In this document: in pieces, positions 1 to 10,025 of the stretch
How positions within the stretch are numbered: position 1 is the first letter of the stretch
Layout of the letters: each line of letters begins with the position of its first letter
Translations under genes and position numbers: made by a program
NCBI GenBank assembly: GCA_030832825.1
Contig: JAURIJ010000018.1
Location: 1 to 49,725 of the forward strand
Direction of reading: 5' to 3'
Source of the DNA: Gammaproteobacteria bacterium
GTDB taxonomy: Bacteria > Pseudomonadota > Gammaproteobacteria > Pseudomonadales > Pseudohongiellaceae
Length of the DNA stretch: 49,725 bases
Notes under the pieces: generated by a model
Databases searched by the model: none
What the model was told of the DNA's origin: nothing
The model's input: the letters and a program-made list of their open reading frames with translations, nothing else

Positions 1-299
1 GTGGCCTGCAGCGCAGCGACAAAGGCGGCCTCACGTTCGTGGCGCTGCGCCAAGCCACGCAGACGGCGCAGGCCCTCGCCCGTCAGGATGACGAAATACT
101 CGGGCGGCGCGGCGATGAACTCGTCCAGCCAGCGCAACACGCGGGCCGGGTCCGGCGCATCGAGGATGGCCACCAGTGGCACCCGGACCACGCGCGCTCC
201 CCGGCGCACGAGCAGGTCTTCGAGAATATCGAGCTGCCGACTTTCCGGGACAGCCACGATCTGCCCGGCCAAGGCATTGGATGTTTCCAGGTCTTCCAT
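1..299 (-). CDS. Uroporphyrinogen-III synthase (HemD/HEM4) family protein, 5' part
   Basis: This is the first ~99 codons of a gene that runs off the left edge of the window. The visible protein begins MEDLETSNALAGQIVAV, then shows a PESRQLD...RRGA stretch and later ILTGEGLRRL. This arrangement matches the first alpha/beta lobe of uroporphyrinogen-III synthases, which cyclise hydroxymethylbilane on the way to haem and sirohaem. The start at 299 is chosen because the hydrophobic beta strand then lies about ten residues in, as in the family; an in-frame ATG at 323 is also possible. Neither has a clear Shine-Dalgarno. HemD sequences are very divergent, so the family call rests on a few patches. 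It is transcribed away from the small ORF at 467. Confidence 0.6.
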   Translation of the reverse strand, partial: MEDLETSNALAGQIVAVPESRQLDILEDLLVRRGARVVRVPLVAILDAPDPARVLRWLDEFIAAPPEYFVILTGEGLRRLRGLAQRHEREAAFVAALQA

Positions 300-344
300 A
301 AAAGTGTTACCAAACGAAATCATTGCAGTGAGACGAAACGCACA

Positions 345-365
345 TTCGTTACGATAAATAACGAA
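345..365. promoter_or_regulatory. Inverted repeat in the divergent intergenic region (operator candidate)
   Basis: A perfect 7-bp inverted repeat, TTCGTTA (345-351) and TAACGAA (359-365), is separated by 7 bases. It lies between the HemD-like gene and the 33-codon ORF. The surrounding AT-rich 165 bases contain the pentamer GTTAC or its complement about five times (near 306, 349, 377, 398 and 431). This suggests binding sites for a regulator, but no specific family was recognised. Confidence 0.35.
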
Positions 366-466
366 AAATAGTAGTTGTTACTCATATACACACTTATGTT
401 ACCATGCGCGCCGTTGCCTGAGAGAAATCAGTAACACTCAAACCACCCAAACCAAAGGAAATTCAA

Positions 467-568
467 ATGAGCGAAATCTTCGTCAATGCCCGTGCTGTAC
501 TGCTTTCCCTGACTGTTGTGGCTGCCTCTGTGGCCTTGCCTGTTCTGACCATGATTGGCGCTGCGTGA
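467..568 (+). CDS. Small hydrophobic protein, 33 aa, unknown
   Basis: An ATG-started ORF of 33 codons has an AAGGAA Shine-Dalgarno at 455-460, six bases before the start. The product has a polar head (MSEIFVNARA), then one hydrophobic segment of about 20 residues (roughly 11-30) rich in Leu, Val and Ala, and ends IGAA. That layout suits a single-pass membrane mini-protein or a bare signal-peptide-like peptide. The stop codon lies inside the left arm of a 10-bp inverted repeat (565-614). The gene reads toward moaB (convergent) and away from the HemD-like gene. I do not recognise a family. The ribosome site and clean hydrophobic profile argue for a real gene, but there is no homology evidence. 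Confidence 0.5.
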   Translation: MSEIFVNARAVLLSLTVVAASVALPVLTMIGAA

Positions 569-614
569 CCCCGGCCGGCCGCAAGGCCGTTGTGACAAAC
601 ACTTCCGGGGTCAC
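565..614. terminator. Nested inverted repeat after the small ORF
   Basis: Perfect 10-bp arms GTGACCCCGG (565-574) and CCGGGGTCAC (605-614) enclose a smaller hairpin, CGGCC (576-580) and GGCCG (585-589), closed by a GCAA tetraloop. There is no run of T after either arm, so a simple intrinsic terminator is not proven. It could be a processed or factor-dependent end, or a structured 3' element. Confidence 0.4.
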
Positions 615-687
615 CCCTATGCAGACAGTACAACCAGGCATTACCCATTGCCCGCTGTGACGTTCTGAACTCTGTGTCAGGCCTCAT

Positions 688-708
688 GGCGGGAACCCCT
701 TTCCCGCC
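688..708. terminator. moaB: Hairpin downstream of moaB
   Basis: A perfect 8-bp stem GGCGGGAA / TTCCCGCC with a 5-base loop lies six bases past the moaB stop, between the convergent small ORF and moaB. It probably helps end transcription from both sides, though it lacks a U-tract. Confidence 0.4.
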
Positions 709-713
709 CCGCT

Positions 714-1235
714 TCACTCCACTTTCTTCAGCTTGTCCACGAAATTGCAGGGCCTGTGCCTGCGATCCAGCTGCTTCGAGACGATGTTCTCCCACCCCGT
801 ACGACACGCTCCCGGCGAGCCCGGCAAGGCGAACACGATGGTGCCATTGGCCATGCCGGCGAACGCGCGTGACTGAATCGTGGAGCAGCCGATCTCCGTG
901 AAGGAAATCTGGCGGAACAATTCTCCGAAGCCCTCGATCATGGTGTCGAGCAACGGGGTCACAGCCTTGACGGTGTTGTCGCGGAAGGTGAATCCGGTGC
1001 CCCCTGTCAGCAACACCGCCTGCACCTGTTCATCCGCGATCAGCGTGGCCACCAGCGCACGCAGCTTGTAGGTATCATCCTTCACGATGTGCTTGCCGAG
1101 CAGGCAATGGCCGGCGGCCGTGACACTCTCCACCAGATAGGCACCAGACTTGTCCGTCTCGGGTGTGCGGGTGTCCGACACGGTGACGACAACGACATTG
1201 ACCGGGGTGAATTCAACAGGACTGGCGCTGGACAT
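714..1235 (-). CDS. moaB: Molybdenum cofactor biosynthesis protein B
   Basis: MoaB is a 173-residue MogA/MoaB-fold protein of the molybdopterin pathway, where family members adenylylate molybdopterin or assist its synthesis. The protein shows the VVVTVSDTR strand-turn near its N-terminus, the LLTGGTGFTFRDNT loop in the middle, and NGTIVFALPGSPGACRTGWE toward the end. All are signatures of the fold. The open frame reaches back to 1295, but the start at 1235 (MSSASPVEF) gives a length like E. coli MoaB (170 aa). It lies about 110 bases downstream of moaA in the same direction and is probably the last gene of the transcript. Confidence 0.9.
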   Translation of the reverse strand: MSSASPVEFTPVNVVVVTVSDTRTPETDKSGAYLVESVTAAGHCLLGKHIVKDDTYKLRALVATLIADEQVQAVLLTGGTGFTFRDNTVKAVTPLLDTMIEGFGELFRQISFTEIGCSTIQSRAFAGMANGTIVFALPGSPGACRTGWENIVSKQLDRRHRPCNFVDKLKKVE

Positions 1236-1344
1236 GATTGCAGGAAACTCCGTGCTGCGGCGGCGATTGCGACCAGGCTTGCAGGATGCGGCCACGGCGG
1301 CAATCGCGCGGGTTGATTGGAATGCTGATTCTGGATCGACGGCG

Positions 1345-2379
1345 TCAGCCGCCCGTCATGTTCATCAGACGCACGGGCTGCACGTGATCCTTTTCATAGA
1401 AGAAATGCCGCTCCGGCTTGAGGGACATCGCACCGATGATGCCCTGCTTGAGCTCCTCAATGCCGCCATTGTGATCGCGCATCACGGCGCGCAGATCGAC
1501 GGAGTGCTCGTTGCCCAGACACAGCAGCAGGCGGCCTTCCACTGTGACGCGCACGCGGTTGCAGTCGCCACAGAAATTGTGACTGACGGGCGAGATGAAG
1601 CCGATGCGACTGCGCCGACCGGGAATCTGGTAATAGCGCGAAGGCCCTGCGGTGCGGTCCCCGATCGGCGCGATCGCGTATTTTTCCGCGATCACGCTGC
1701 GCACCCACTCGTTGCTGCAGACCGTGTTCTCGCGGTCGTGATCCGAGGCATTGCCCAGCGGCATCTCCTCGATGAAGGCGATGTCCAGATCCCGCGCCAG
1801 GGCATACTCGGTGAGCGGCAGCACCTCGTCGTCGTTGTAGCCCTTCATCAGCACGGCATTGATGCGGATGCGATCGAAATTCTGCTGGCGCGCGGCCTCG
1901 ACCCCGGCCAGCACCTGGTCGAGCCTGCCCGTGCGTGTGATCCGACGGAAGCGTTCGGCATCCAGGCTGTCCACACTGATATTGATGCGATTGACGCCGG
2001 CCTGCCGCAACGGCGCGGCGTACTTGTCTAGCTGCGCGCCATTGGTGGTGAGCAGCAGTTCCTTGAGACCGGGCAGCCGGCCCAGGCGTTCGATCAGGGA
2101 CATCACATTGTTGCGCACCATCGGCTCGCCGCCCGTGAGGCGGATCTTGCGTACCCCCAGCTCGGTGAAGGCCTGCGCGATCAGATGCAGTTCCTCCAGC
2201 GACAACACCTGGGCGCGCGGCAGGAAGGTCATTTCCTCCGTCATGCAGTAGACACAGCGGAAGTCGCAGCGGTCGGTCACGGAAAGGCGAATGTAATCCA
2301 CATGGCGCCCGAAGGAGTCGATGAGAACATTGGCTGGCCGCACGTTCTGGTCAGTGAGGGAAATGCCGGAATCGTTCAT
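1345..2379 (-). CDS. moaA: GTP 3',8-cyclase MoaA
   Basis: MoaA is a radical SAM enzyme that starts molybdopterin synthesis by converting GTP to 3',8-cyclo-GTP. The 344-residue protein carries the N-terminal cluster motif CxxxCxxC at Cys38, Cys42 and Cys45 ([11 protein letters not shown]). A second cluster motif lies near the C-terminus ([10 protein letters not shown], with a third Cys in LLLCLG). The sequence ends in a double glycine (MTGG), which is needed in the family. Length is normal. Only one base separates its start from the stop of the upstream acyl-CoA synthetase, so the two are very likely co-transcribed. moaC, moaD and moaE are not in the window. Confidence 0.95.
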   Translation of the reverse strand: MNDSGISLTDQNVRPANVLIDSFGRHVDYIRLSVTDRCDFRCVYCMTEEMTFLPRAQVLSLEELHLIAQAFTELGVRKIRLTGGEPMVRNNVMSLIERLGRLPGLKELLLTTNGAQLDKYAAPLRQAGVNRINISVDSLDAERFRRITRTGRLDQVLAGVEAARQQNFDRIRINAVLMKGYNDDEVLPLTEYALARDLDIAFIEEMPLGNASDHDRENTVCSNEWVRSVIAEKYAIAPIGDRTAGPSRYYQIPGRRSRIGFISPVSHNFCGDCNRVRVTVEGRLLLCLGNEHSVDLRAVMRDHNGGIEELKQGIIGAMSLKPERHFFYEKDHVQPVRLMNMTGG

Positions 2380-2380
2380 G

Positions 2381-4009
<1,629 letters not shown>

Positions 4010-4036
4010 GCGAGCCCCCTTGCGTTGTTGTTGTCG

Positions 4037-5284
4037 TCAAGGCACCCGGTCGGCGATCACCAGAGGCACCAGAGCCGGTGCCTCGGCACGGGCGAAACCG
4101 TCAGAGCGGACTTGATAGTCGCCGGACTGCACATTGGCAGTCCCGCTGGACGAGGCAGTCGCCACCACGTAGAGGTTCTCGGCGGACGACAGGTTGAACG
4201 GGCCCACGGCATCGGCATCACTGAGCGTCAAGGTCACGGGCAGGTCCTCGACGTTGAGCACGCGGGCCGCCAGGGGCTGACCCCGGCCGTTGACCTCCAG
4301 TGCCGACACGAACACGCGAGTGCCCGTCGGCAGCGCCAGTCCTTCTGCAAGCGACACTTGCACCTGGACCTGCGCGCCCGTGGGTTCGGGGACAACCGCA
4401 GGTTCCCCGCCACCGGCCAGAGCCTGCTGGGCGCTGGCGATGCGGGCATTGACCTCGTCCATCTCCGGCCCTGCTGGCGTCTGCTGGGCAATGCGGCGCC
4501 AGTAGGTGATGGCCGCCTGATGATCCTGGCGACGCTCGGCATCCAGCGCCTGCACCTGCAGGATCAGGAACTGGTTCGGGTCGATCAGCTGCGCCTGGTC
4601 GATGATGCCCTGCACCTTGTCGGTGATGACCTGCTCGGCCAGCATGAATTCGAGGAAGGCGTGCTGGCCCAGCACGGAGACCTTGTCCTGGGGCTGTTCG
4701 ATGAGGGCGGCGGCGCGCTCCAGGGCGGAAGAGGACTCGGCGAACAAGCCGATGTTGGCCAGGTTCTGCCCCAGCAGGTACATGGCCCAGCCGTTCTGGT
4801 TGTCGCGCTCGATGATGGCGCCGATCTCGAAGATCAGATCGCGAATGGCTTGCGGATCATCGCTGACCTCGCCGCTGCGCTCGAACAACGAGGCCAGTTC
4901 GAGATCGTCCTCGTAGCCCCACTGCTGATACAGGCCGATGCTGACCGGCACAATGAAGGCCACCATCACCAGCGGGATAACGCGGGCCCGAGTGAAGAAA
5001 CCGGGGTGAGCCTCCACGCTGGCTTCCACCTTTTCGCGCGCGGCGGTGACATCGCTGAGCAGGCTGCGCTCCAGCTCGCGCGTGAGCGCCTGGAAGTTCT
5101 CTTGCTCCAGCACGCCCGACGCACGCTCAGCTTCCAGCTCGGCCATGCGCTCCTGGAATATCAGCAGGTTGGCGTGCTCGCGTCGCGCCATCTTCTGGAC
5201 GCCGCGACGATGAAAGTTCCACATGGGCAAGAGCACGAACAGCGCGGCGGCAACGGCCAGCACGCCAGCATAGATCCAGAACAA
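4037..5284 (-). CDS. ccmI: Cytochrome c maturation protein CcmI
   Basis: CcmI holds apocytochrome c and delivers it to the CcmFH haem-ligation complex. The 415-residue protein begins with a membrane segment (FWIYAGVLAVAAALFVLL) and a cytoplasmic coiled stretch rich in Glu and Arg (about 30-90). A second membrane helix (VIPLVMVAFIVPVSIGLY) is followed by a periplasmic TPR region (about 140-280). A C-terminal beta-rich domain typical of long CcmI/CycH proteins completes it. The start is TTG at 5284, placed just after a G-rich Shine-Dalgarno; no ATG fits the first helix. It is the last ccm gene, about 80 bases after ccmH. Confidence 0.9.
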   Translation of the reverse strand: MFWIYAGVLAVAAALFVLLPMWNFHRRGVQKMARREHANLLIFQERMAELEAERASGVLEQENFQALTRELERSLLSDVTAAREKVEASVEAHPGFFTRARVIPLVMVAFIVPVSIGLYQQWGYEDDLELASLFERSGEVSDDPQAIRDLIFEIGAIIERDNQNGWAMYLLGQNLANIGLFAESSSALERAAALIEQPQDKVSVLGQHAFLEFMLAEQVITDKVQGIIDQAQLIDPNQFLILQVQALDAERRQDHQAAITYWRRIAQQTPAGPEMDEVNARIASAQQALAGGGEPAVVPEPTGAQVQVQVSLAEGLALPTGTRVFVSALEVNGRGQPLAARVLNVEDLPVTLTLSDADAVGPFNLSSAENLYVVATASSSGTANVQSGDYQVRSDGFARAEAPALVPLVIADRVP

Positions 5285-5364
5285 AGTATCCCCCTGAACC
5301 CGCCGGCACGCCCTTGGGGTCTTTGCCGCGACGAGTCATTCTCAGTGTGTATCGGTTGGCTGCC

Positions 5365-5877
5365 TCAGTCGCGCTTCACGTTGTCCAGCAGGGCCTTGAG
5401 GCGCTGCTGCTCTTCATCGTTCAGGGCGACCTGCTCCTGCGTCATGGGCTGTGCCCGGCGGATGATGCCGAGGATGATCCAGCCGCCCAGCACCAGGAAG
5501 AGCAGCGGGCCGAACCACAGCAGCAAGGTTTCGACGGTCAGGCGCGGACGGTAGAAGATGAAGTCGCCGTAGCGCTCCAGCATGAACTGCTCGATCTCCT
5601 CGTCCGTCTTGCCGTCCATGATCATCAGGTAGATCTCGCGGCGCAGGTCTTCCGCCACGCCACCGCTGGAACCCGTGAGACTGGTGTTCTGGCACATGGG
5701 GCAGCGGAAGTCGTCAGACATCTGGCGGAAGCGGCGCTGCTGCTCGTCCGTCTCGAACTCGAAGGCGTCCACGGCCGCGACAGCGACCTGCGGCCACATG
5801 CCCGTGGCGGCGGCGCCGAGCGATAGCAGCAGGCTCAGACAGAGCAGGCGAACCAGGGCGGACATGCGGCGCATCAC
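5365..5877 (-). CDS. ccmH: Cytochrome c maturation protein CcmH
   Basis: CcmH is a membrane-bound thiol oxidoreductase that reduces the CXXCH cysteines of apocytochrome c before haem is attached. The 170-residue protein has an N-terminal signal or membrane segment, the redox motif RCPMCQN with Cys59 and Cys62, and a second helix (LLLWFGPLLFLVLGGWIIL) followed by a short polar tail. This is the usual single-domain CcmH/CycL layout. Its start overlaps the end of ccmG by four bases, so translation is likely coupled. Confidence 0.93.
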   Translation of the reverse strand: MMRRMSALVRLLCLSLLLSLGAAATGMWPQVAVAAVDAFEFETDEQQRRFRQMSDDFRCPMCQNTSLTGSSGGVAEDLRREIYLMIMDGKTDEEIEQFMLERYGDFIFYRPRLTVETLLLWFGPLLFLVLGGWIILGIIRRAQPMTQEQVALNDEEQQRLKALLDNVKRD

Positions 5878-6413
5878 AGTGTCGCCTCAGCCTTGACGGC
5901 GGCCAGGGCGGGCATGATCTCCTCGTCCCAGGTCTTGTAGTCAATCACGCCGATGTGCTTGTAGCGGATCACGCCATTGCCATCGACGATGAAGGTTTCT
6001 GGCGCGCCATAGACGCCCAGGTTGATGCCGAGCCGGCCGTCCGCGTCCATGATGCTGAAGTCGAACGGGCTGCCGTTGTCATCCATCCACAGCCGCGCCA
6101 GGTTGAGCTTGTCCTTGTAGTTCACGCCCACGATGGGCACTACGCCGGCCTCCTTGGCGGCCATCAGGATCGGGTTCTCCTGCAGACAGGGCAGGCAGTA
6201 GCTGCCCCAGACATTGAGCAGGAAGGGCTCGTCGGGCAGATCCGCCTTGCTGATCAGCGCTTCGTCCTCGACACGCGGCAGCTCGAAATCGGGCAGCGGC
6301 TTGTCGATGAGCACCGACGGCAGCGTGCGCGGGTCCAGATAGAGGCCGCGCCAGAGCATCACGGCCATGACCATGAAGATGAAGACGGGGATGAACAACT
6401 TCATACGTGACAT
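5874..6413 (-). CDS. ccmG: Thiol:disulfide interchange protein CcmG (DsbE)
   Basis: CcmG is a membrane-anchored periplasmic thioredoxin-like protein that passes reductant from DsbD/CcdA to CcmH and apocytochrome c. The 179-residue sequence has one N-terminal anchor (LFIPVFIFMVMAVML), then a thioredoxin fold with active site CLPC at Cys73-Cys76. The usual Trp before the first Cys is Tyr here (WGSYCLPC). The family GVxGxPETF segment appears as GVYGAPETFIVD with its cis-proline. A second ATG (MKLF, 6404) is also possible as start. It lies 17 bases after ccmF and overlaps ccmH. Confidence 0.92.
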   Translation of the reverse strand: MSRMKLFIPVFIFMVMAVMLWRGLYLDPRTLPSVLIDKPLPDFELPRVEDEALISKADLPDEPFLLNVWGSYCLPCLQENPILMAAKEAGVVPIVGVNYKDKLNLARLWMDDNGSPFDFSIMDADGRLGINLGVYGAPETFIVDGNGVIRYKHIGVIDYKTWDEEIMPALAAVKAEATL

Positions 6414-6430
6414 TGGCTTGTCTCCTCCTC

Positions 6431-8443
6431 TCAGCCCGAAACCGTCTGCCCGCCGGACACGCCCGGACGGAACTCAGGCTCGGATGCGGCCTGGGCCAGC
6501 GTCTTCACCTTCAGGCGGCGATAGCGCTTGTCGAGCACCGCCACGATGGCACCGAGCGCCATGATGATGGAGCCCAGCCAGACCCAGCGCACCAGCGGCT
6601 TGATGTAGATGGACATGGACCAGGCGCCGGACTCGCGCTCCTCGCCCAGGGTGATGAACAGATCCCGCGTGAAGCCGGCGTCGATGGCCATCTCGGTGGA
6701 GGGCGACATGCTGGCGGTGTAGACACGCTTTTCCGGGTGCAGTTCACGCACGAACTCGCCGTCTCGCAGCACCTGGAAAGTGGCACGTTCGGCTTCGTAG
6801 TTCGGACCGCTCAGATGCTCGGTGCCGTCGAACTGGAAGTGGTAATTGCCGAGATCGACGCTTTGGCCTGGGCTCAGCAGCACACTCTTCTCGATGCTGT
6901 AGATGCTGGTGAGCGCGGCGCCCAGCAGTATCACGGCGAAGCCGAAATGCGCGATCTGCATGCCCAGGTAGGCCACGGCGAGGGAACGCAGGCCTGCCAG
7001 CACAGAGGGCTTGTTGGCGATCTTGAGACGGATGTCCTGCACGATGCCCAGCACGATCCACAGCCCGAGGGCCGTGGCAATGCTGGCACCGACGTTGAAC
7101 TCGAGCGTCAGCGCCAGCGGCAGGATCAGGCCGAGCACCACGCTGGCTGCAGCAACAATGAGCAGCTGCTGCTTCAGATAGGTCACCGACGTCTTCTTCC
7201 AGCGGCTGATGGCGCCCAGTACCAGGAAGATCACCAGCAGGCTCATGAGCGGCACGAAGATGGTGTTGAAGTAAGGCGGCCCCACCGAGATCAGTTCGCC
7301 GCCGGAGACGGCTTGATAGACCATCGGGTAGAGCGTGCCCAGCAGGATGGCGGCGCTCGCCACCACCAGGATGATGTTGTTGGCCAGCAGGAACACTTCC
7401 CGCGACACGGAGGCGAAACCGAACTCGCTCTTCATCAGCGGCGCACGCAGGGCGAACAGCAGCAGCGAGCCGCCGATCACCAGACCCAGGAAGCCGAGGA
7501 TGTACACCCCGCGCGTCGGATCACTGGCGAAGGCGTGCACGGAGGTCAGCAGACCGGAACGCGTGATAAAGGTGCCCAGCAGGCTGGCAGCGAAGGCCAT
7601 GATGGCCAGAAGCACTGTCCAGCTCTTGAACACGCCGCGCTTTTCCGTGACCGCCAGGGAGTGGATGAGCGCCGTGCCCAGCAGCCAGTTGATCATGGGC
7701 GGGTTTTCCACCGGATCCCAGGCCCACCAGCCGCCCCAGCCCAGTTCGTAATAGGCCCACCAAGAGCCAAGCGCGATGCCGATGGTCAGGATGGCCCAGG
7801 CGGCATTGGCCCAGGGACGCGACCAGCGCGCCCAGGCCGAATCCAGACGTCCGCTCAGCAGCGCCGCAATCGCGAAGGCGAACACCACGGAGAAACCCAC
7901 ATAGCCCATGTAGAGCGAGGGCGGGTGAATGATGAATCCGATATCCTGCAGGGCCGAGTTGAGGTCGGCGCCATCGACGGGCGACAGCGGCAGCACACGG
8001 TCGAAGGGGTTGGAGGTGGCGATCATGAACAGGGTGTAGCCCGCCCCGATCAGCCCCATGATGCCCAGCACACGGGCCACGAAATCATCCGGCATGGCCT
8101 TGCTGAACAGGCTCACAGCCAGCATCCACAGCGCCAGCATCCACGTCCAGAACAGGAAGGAGCCTTCGTGTCCGCCCCACACCGCCGTGATCTTGTACTG
8201 GATCGGCAGCAGCGAGTTGGAGTGCTGCGCCACGAACTGCACCGAGAAATCGTCGGTGACGAAACTGTACGCCAGGATCAGCAGACACAGGCTGAGGAAC
8301 ACGAAGACCCCGGCCGTGAGCGGCCGCGCCAGACTGATCCACAGCTGATTGCCCGTGCCGGCGCCGATCAGCGGCAGCGTGCCCAGCAGCGCACAGAGAC
8401 AGAACGACAGGATGAGGGCGAACTGGCCGAGTTCAGGAACCAT
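6431..8443 (-). CDS. ccmF: Haem lyase subunit CcmF
   Basis: CcmF, with CcmH and CcmI, takes haem from holo-CcmE and attaches it to apocytochrome c. The 670-residue polytopic protein carries the haem-handling tryptophan-rich motif WWAWDPVEN at residues 239-247 on a periplasmic loop. It also has the conserved VWGGHEGSFLFW region (about 89-99), and its size matches the family. The open frame extends to 8491, but the ATG at 8443 (MVPELGQF) fits the family N-terminus. That start lies 11 bases inside the 3' end of ccmE, so the two are probably translationally coupled. Confidence 0.95.
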   Translation of the reverse strand: MVPELGQFALILSFCLCALLGTLPLIGAGTGNQLWISLARPLTAGVFVFLSLCLLILAYSFVTDDFSVQFVAQHSNSLLPIQYKITAVWGGHEGSFLFWTWMLALWMLAVSLFSKAMPDDFVARVLGIMGLIGAGYTLFMIATSNPFDRVLPLSPVDGADLNSALQDIGFIIHPPSLYMGYVGFSVVFAFAIAALLSGRLDSAWARWSRPWANAAWAILTIGIALGSWWAYYELGWGGWWAWDPVENPPMINWLLGTALIHSLAVTEKRGVFKSWTVLLAIMAFAASLLGTFITRSGLLTSVHAFASDPTRGVYILGFLGLVIGGSLLLFALRAPLMKSEFGFASVSREVFLLANNIILVVASAAILLGTLYPMVYQAVSGGELISVGPPYFNTIFVPLMSLLVIFLVLGAISRWKKTSVTYLKQQLLIVAAASVVLGLILPLALTLEFNVGASIATALGLWIVLGIVQDIRLKIANKPSVLAGLRSLAVAYLGMQIAHFGFAVILLGAALTSIYSIEKSVLLSPGQSVDLGNYHFQFDGTEHLSGPNYEAERATFQVLRDGEFVRELHPEKRVYTASMSPSTEMAIDAGFTRDLFITLGEERESGAWSMSIYIKPLVRWVWLGSIIMALGAIVAVLDKRYRRLKVKTLAQAASEPEFRPGVSGGQTVSG

Positions 8444-8900
8444 TGGCGGCTCCTTCGGTTTCCTGCACCGGCATGCTGTGACCGGACGCATCCAGTGCGG
8501 CCTTCACTTCCACGGACATGTAGTTCTCGTCATGCTTGGCCAGCACCCGGCTCGCCTCGAACACGCCATTCGCCACCATGCCCTCCACCACCACGCCCTG
8601 CCCTTCGCGGAACAGGTCGGGCAGGATGCCGTCATAGCGGATCAGCACATCGTGCGCATAATCGGTGGCCACGAACTCCACATGCAGCGACTCTTCGCTG
8701 CGCATCACGCTGCCTTCCTTGACCATGCCGCCCACGCGCACGCGCTGGCCGCTCATGACTTCGCCGGCCGCCACCTGGGTGGGCGTGAAGAACAGGTCGA
8801 TGCTGTTGCTCAGGGCATACAGCGACAGGCCGATGGCCACACCCAGACCGGTGGCGATGAAGGCGATGATCGTCAGTTTCTTGCGTCGATGCGGTTTCAT
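8433..8900 (-). CDS. ccmE: Haem chaperone CcmE
   Basis: CcmE binds haem covalently in the periplasm and hands it to CcmF. The 155-residue protein has a short basic N-terminus, one membrane anchor (about 10-31) and an OB-fold beta domain. The haem-binding histidine is His123 in the motif LAKHDENY, with the axial Tyr at 127. The C-terminal tail is flexible and poorly conserved, as usual. Its start overlaps the ccmD stop by four bases (ATGA). Confidence 0.95.
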   Translation of the reverse strand: MKPHRRKKLTIIAFIATGLGVAIGLSLYALSNSIDLFFTPTQVAAGEVMSGQRVRVGGMVKEGSVMRSEESLHVEFVATDYAHDVLIRYDGILPDLFREGQGVVVEGMVANGVFEASRVLAKHDENYMSVEVKAALDASGHSMPVQETEGAANGS

Positions 8901-9139
8901 TCACTTCCCCCATTGGCGTCGGAACGCCCGTCATCCCCATCCGGGGACTGATTTGCCTGTGAATCACGCAGCGCCCGACGCTGCTGCTCGCGAATGAACT
9001 GCCGGCGCCGGGCAAGCGGCAGGTAAAGATTGACTGTCAGGAATACGGCAAACAGCGCATATACAGACCAGACATGGAACGTATATTTTCCCATCTGCAG
9101 AAATTCACTGACGCTGTCAAAGGCCATGCTTTCGAACAT
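8897..9139 (-). CDS. ccmD: Haem exporter accessory protein CcmD
   Basis: CcmD is a small membrane protein that helps release holo-CcmE from the CcmABC complex. The 80-residue product has one transmembrane helix (VWSVYALFAVFLTVNLYLPLA) preceded by MGKYTFHV and followed by the basic stretch RRRQFIREQQRR. This is the classical CcmD arrangement. Its charged C-terminal tail (DGDDGRSDANGG) is somewhat long. The ATG at 9139 has a GGAG ribosome site seven bases upstream; the ATG at 9169 would place the start inside ccmC. It is followed directly by ccmE. Confidence 0.9.
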   Translation of the reverse strand: MFESMAFDSVSEFLQMGKYTFHVWSVYALFAVFLTVNLYLPLARRRQFIREQQRRALRDSQANQSPDGDDGRSDANGGSE

Positions 9140-9140
9140 C

Positions 9141-9896
9141 TCAGGCTCCCTGCGGCTTTTGCGCGGCAATCAGATCGACAACCCACTGCGAGCGACGCTC
9201 GCGCACCAGGATCTCGTTGCGGGTGGACAGGATCAGACTGATCACGAAGAACAGATAGACGGCGAAGATCATGATGACCAGCGGCACCCAGATCTCGGGG
9301 CCGAAGGGGCTTTCATTGTCCATGGCGAAATTGCTGGCAGGCTGATGCAGCGTGTTCCACCACTCCACCGAGTACTTGATGATCGGCACGTTGATGGCCC
9401 CGACGATGGACAGCAGCGCACAGGCACGCGCGGCAGCATCCTGGCTCTCGATGGCGGAGCGCAGGGCGATCACGCCGATGAGCAGGAAGAACTGGATCAG
9501 CATGGAGGTGAGTCGCGCATCCCAGGCCCACCAGGTGCCCCAGATGGGCTGGCCCCAGATGGCGCCGGTGGCCAGGGCCACGGCGGTGAACCAGGCGCCG
9601 ATGGGCGCGGCACACATGGCCACCATGTCGGCGAGCTTCATCTTCCACACCAGGGTGATGACGCCGGCCACGGCCATGAGGGGGAAACAGGCCAGCGAGA
9701 TGCTGGCGACAGGCACATGCACGTACATGATGCGGATGGTGTCGCCCTGCTGGTAATCCTGCGGCACGAACAGCAGCGCCCAGATCACGCCGACGCTCAG
9801 CAGCACGGTCATGGCCACGTACAGCCAGGGCAGCCATCTGCCGGACAGTTCGTAGAACCACTTGGGCGAGCCCAGTCTGAAGAACCATTGCCACAT
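9141..9896 (-). CDS. ccmC: Haem exporter membrane subunit CcmC
   Basis: CcmC presents haem to CcmE at the outer face of the inner membrane. The 251-residue protein has about six membrane helices, the tryptophan-rich WWAWDAR motif at residues 122-128, and two periplasmic histidines that serve as haem ligands in the family (His60 in YVHVP and His184 in NTLHQP). The open frame extends upstream to 10007, but MWQWFFRLGSPKW at 9896 matches the family N-terminus and length (about 245 aa). It sits between ccmB, about 130 bases upstream, and ccmD, one base downstream. Confidence 0.95.
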   Translation of the reverse strand: MWQWFFRLGSPKWFYELSGRWLPWLYVAMTVLLSVGVIWALLFVPQDYQQGDTIRIMYVHVPVASISLACFPLMAVAGVITLVWKMKLADMVAMCAAPIGAWFTAVALATGAIWGQPIWGTWWAWDARLTSMLIQFFLLIGVIALRSAIESQDAAARACALLSIVGAINVPIIKYSVEWWNTLHQPASNFAMDNESPFGPEIWVPLVIMIFAVYLFFVISLILSTRNEILVRERRSQWVVDLIAAQKPQGA

Positions 9897-10025
9897 GTAT
9901 GCACACTCGCTTCGCGCGCTGATGCTGCGGCGCGGTACTGAAAAACCCATCGCGGGCCGGACTATAACACGGCGATTTTCGCGCCCGATGTTACTTTTTG
10001 TAACCATATCCCTTTGATAATCAGG

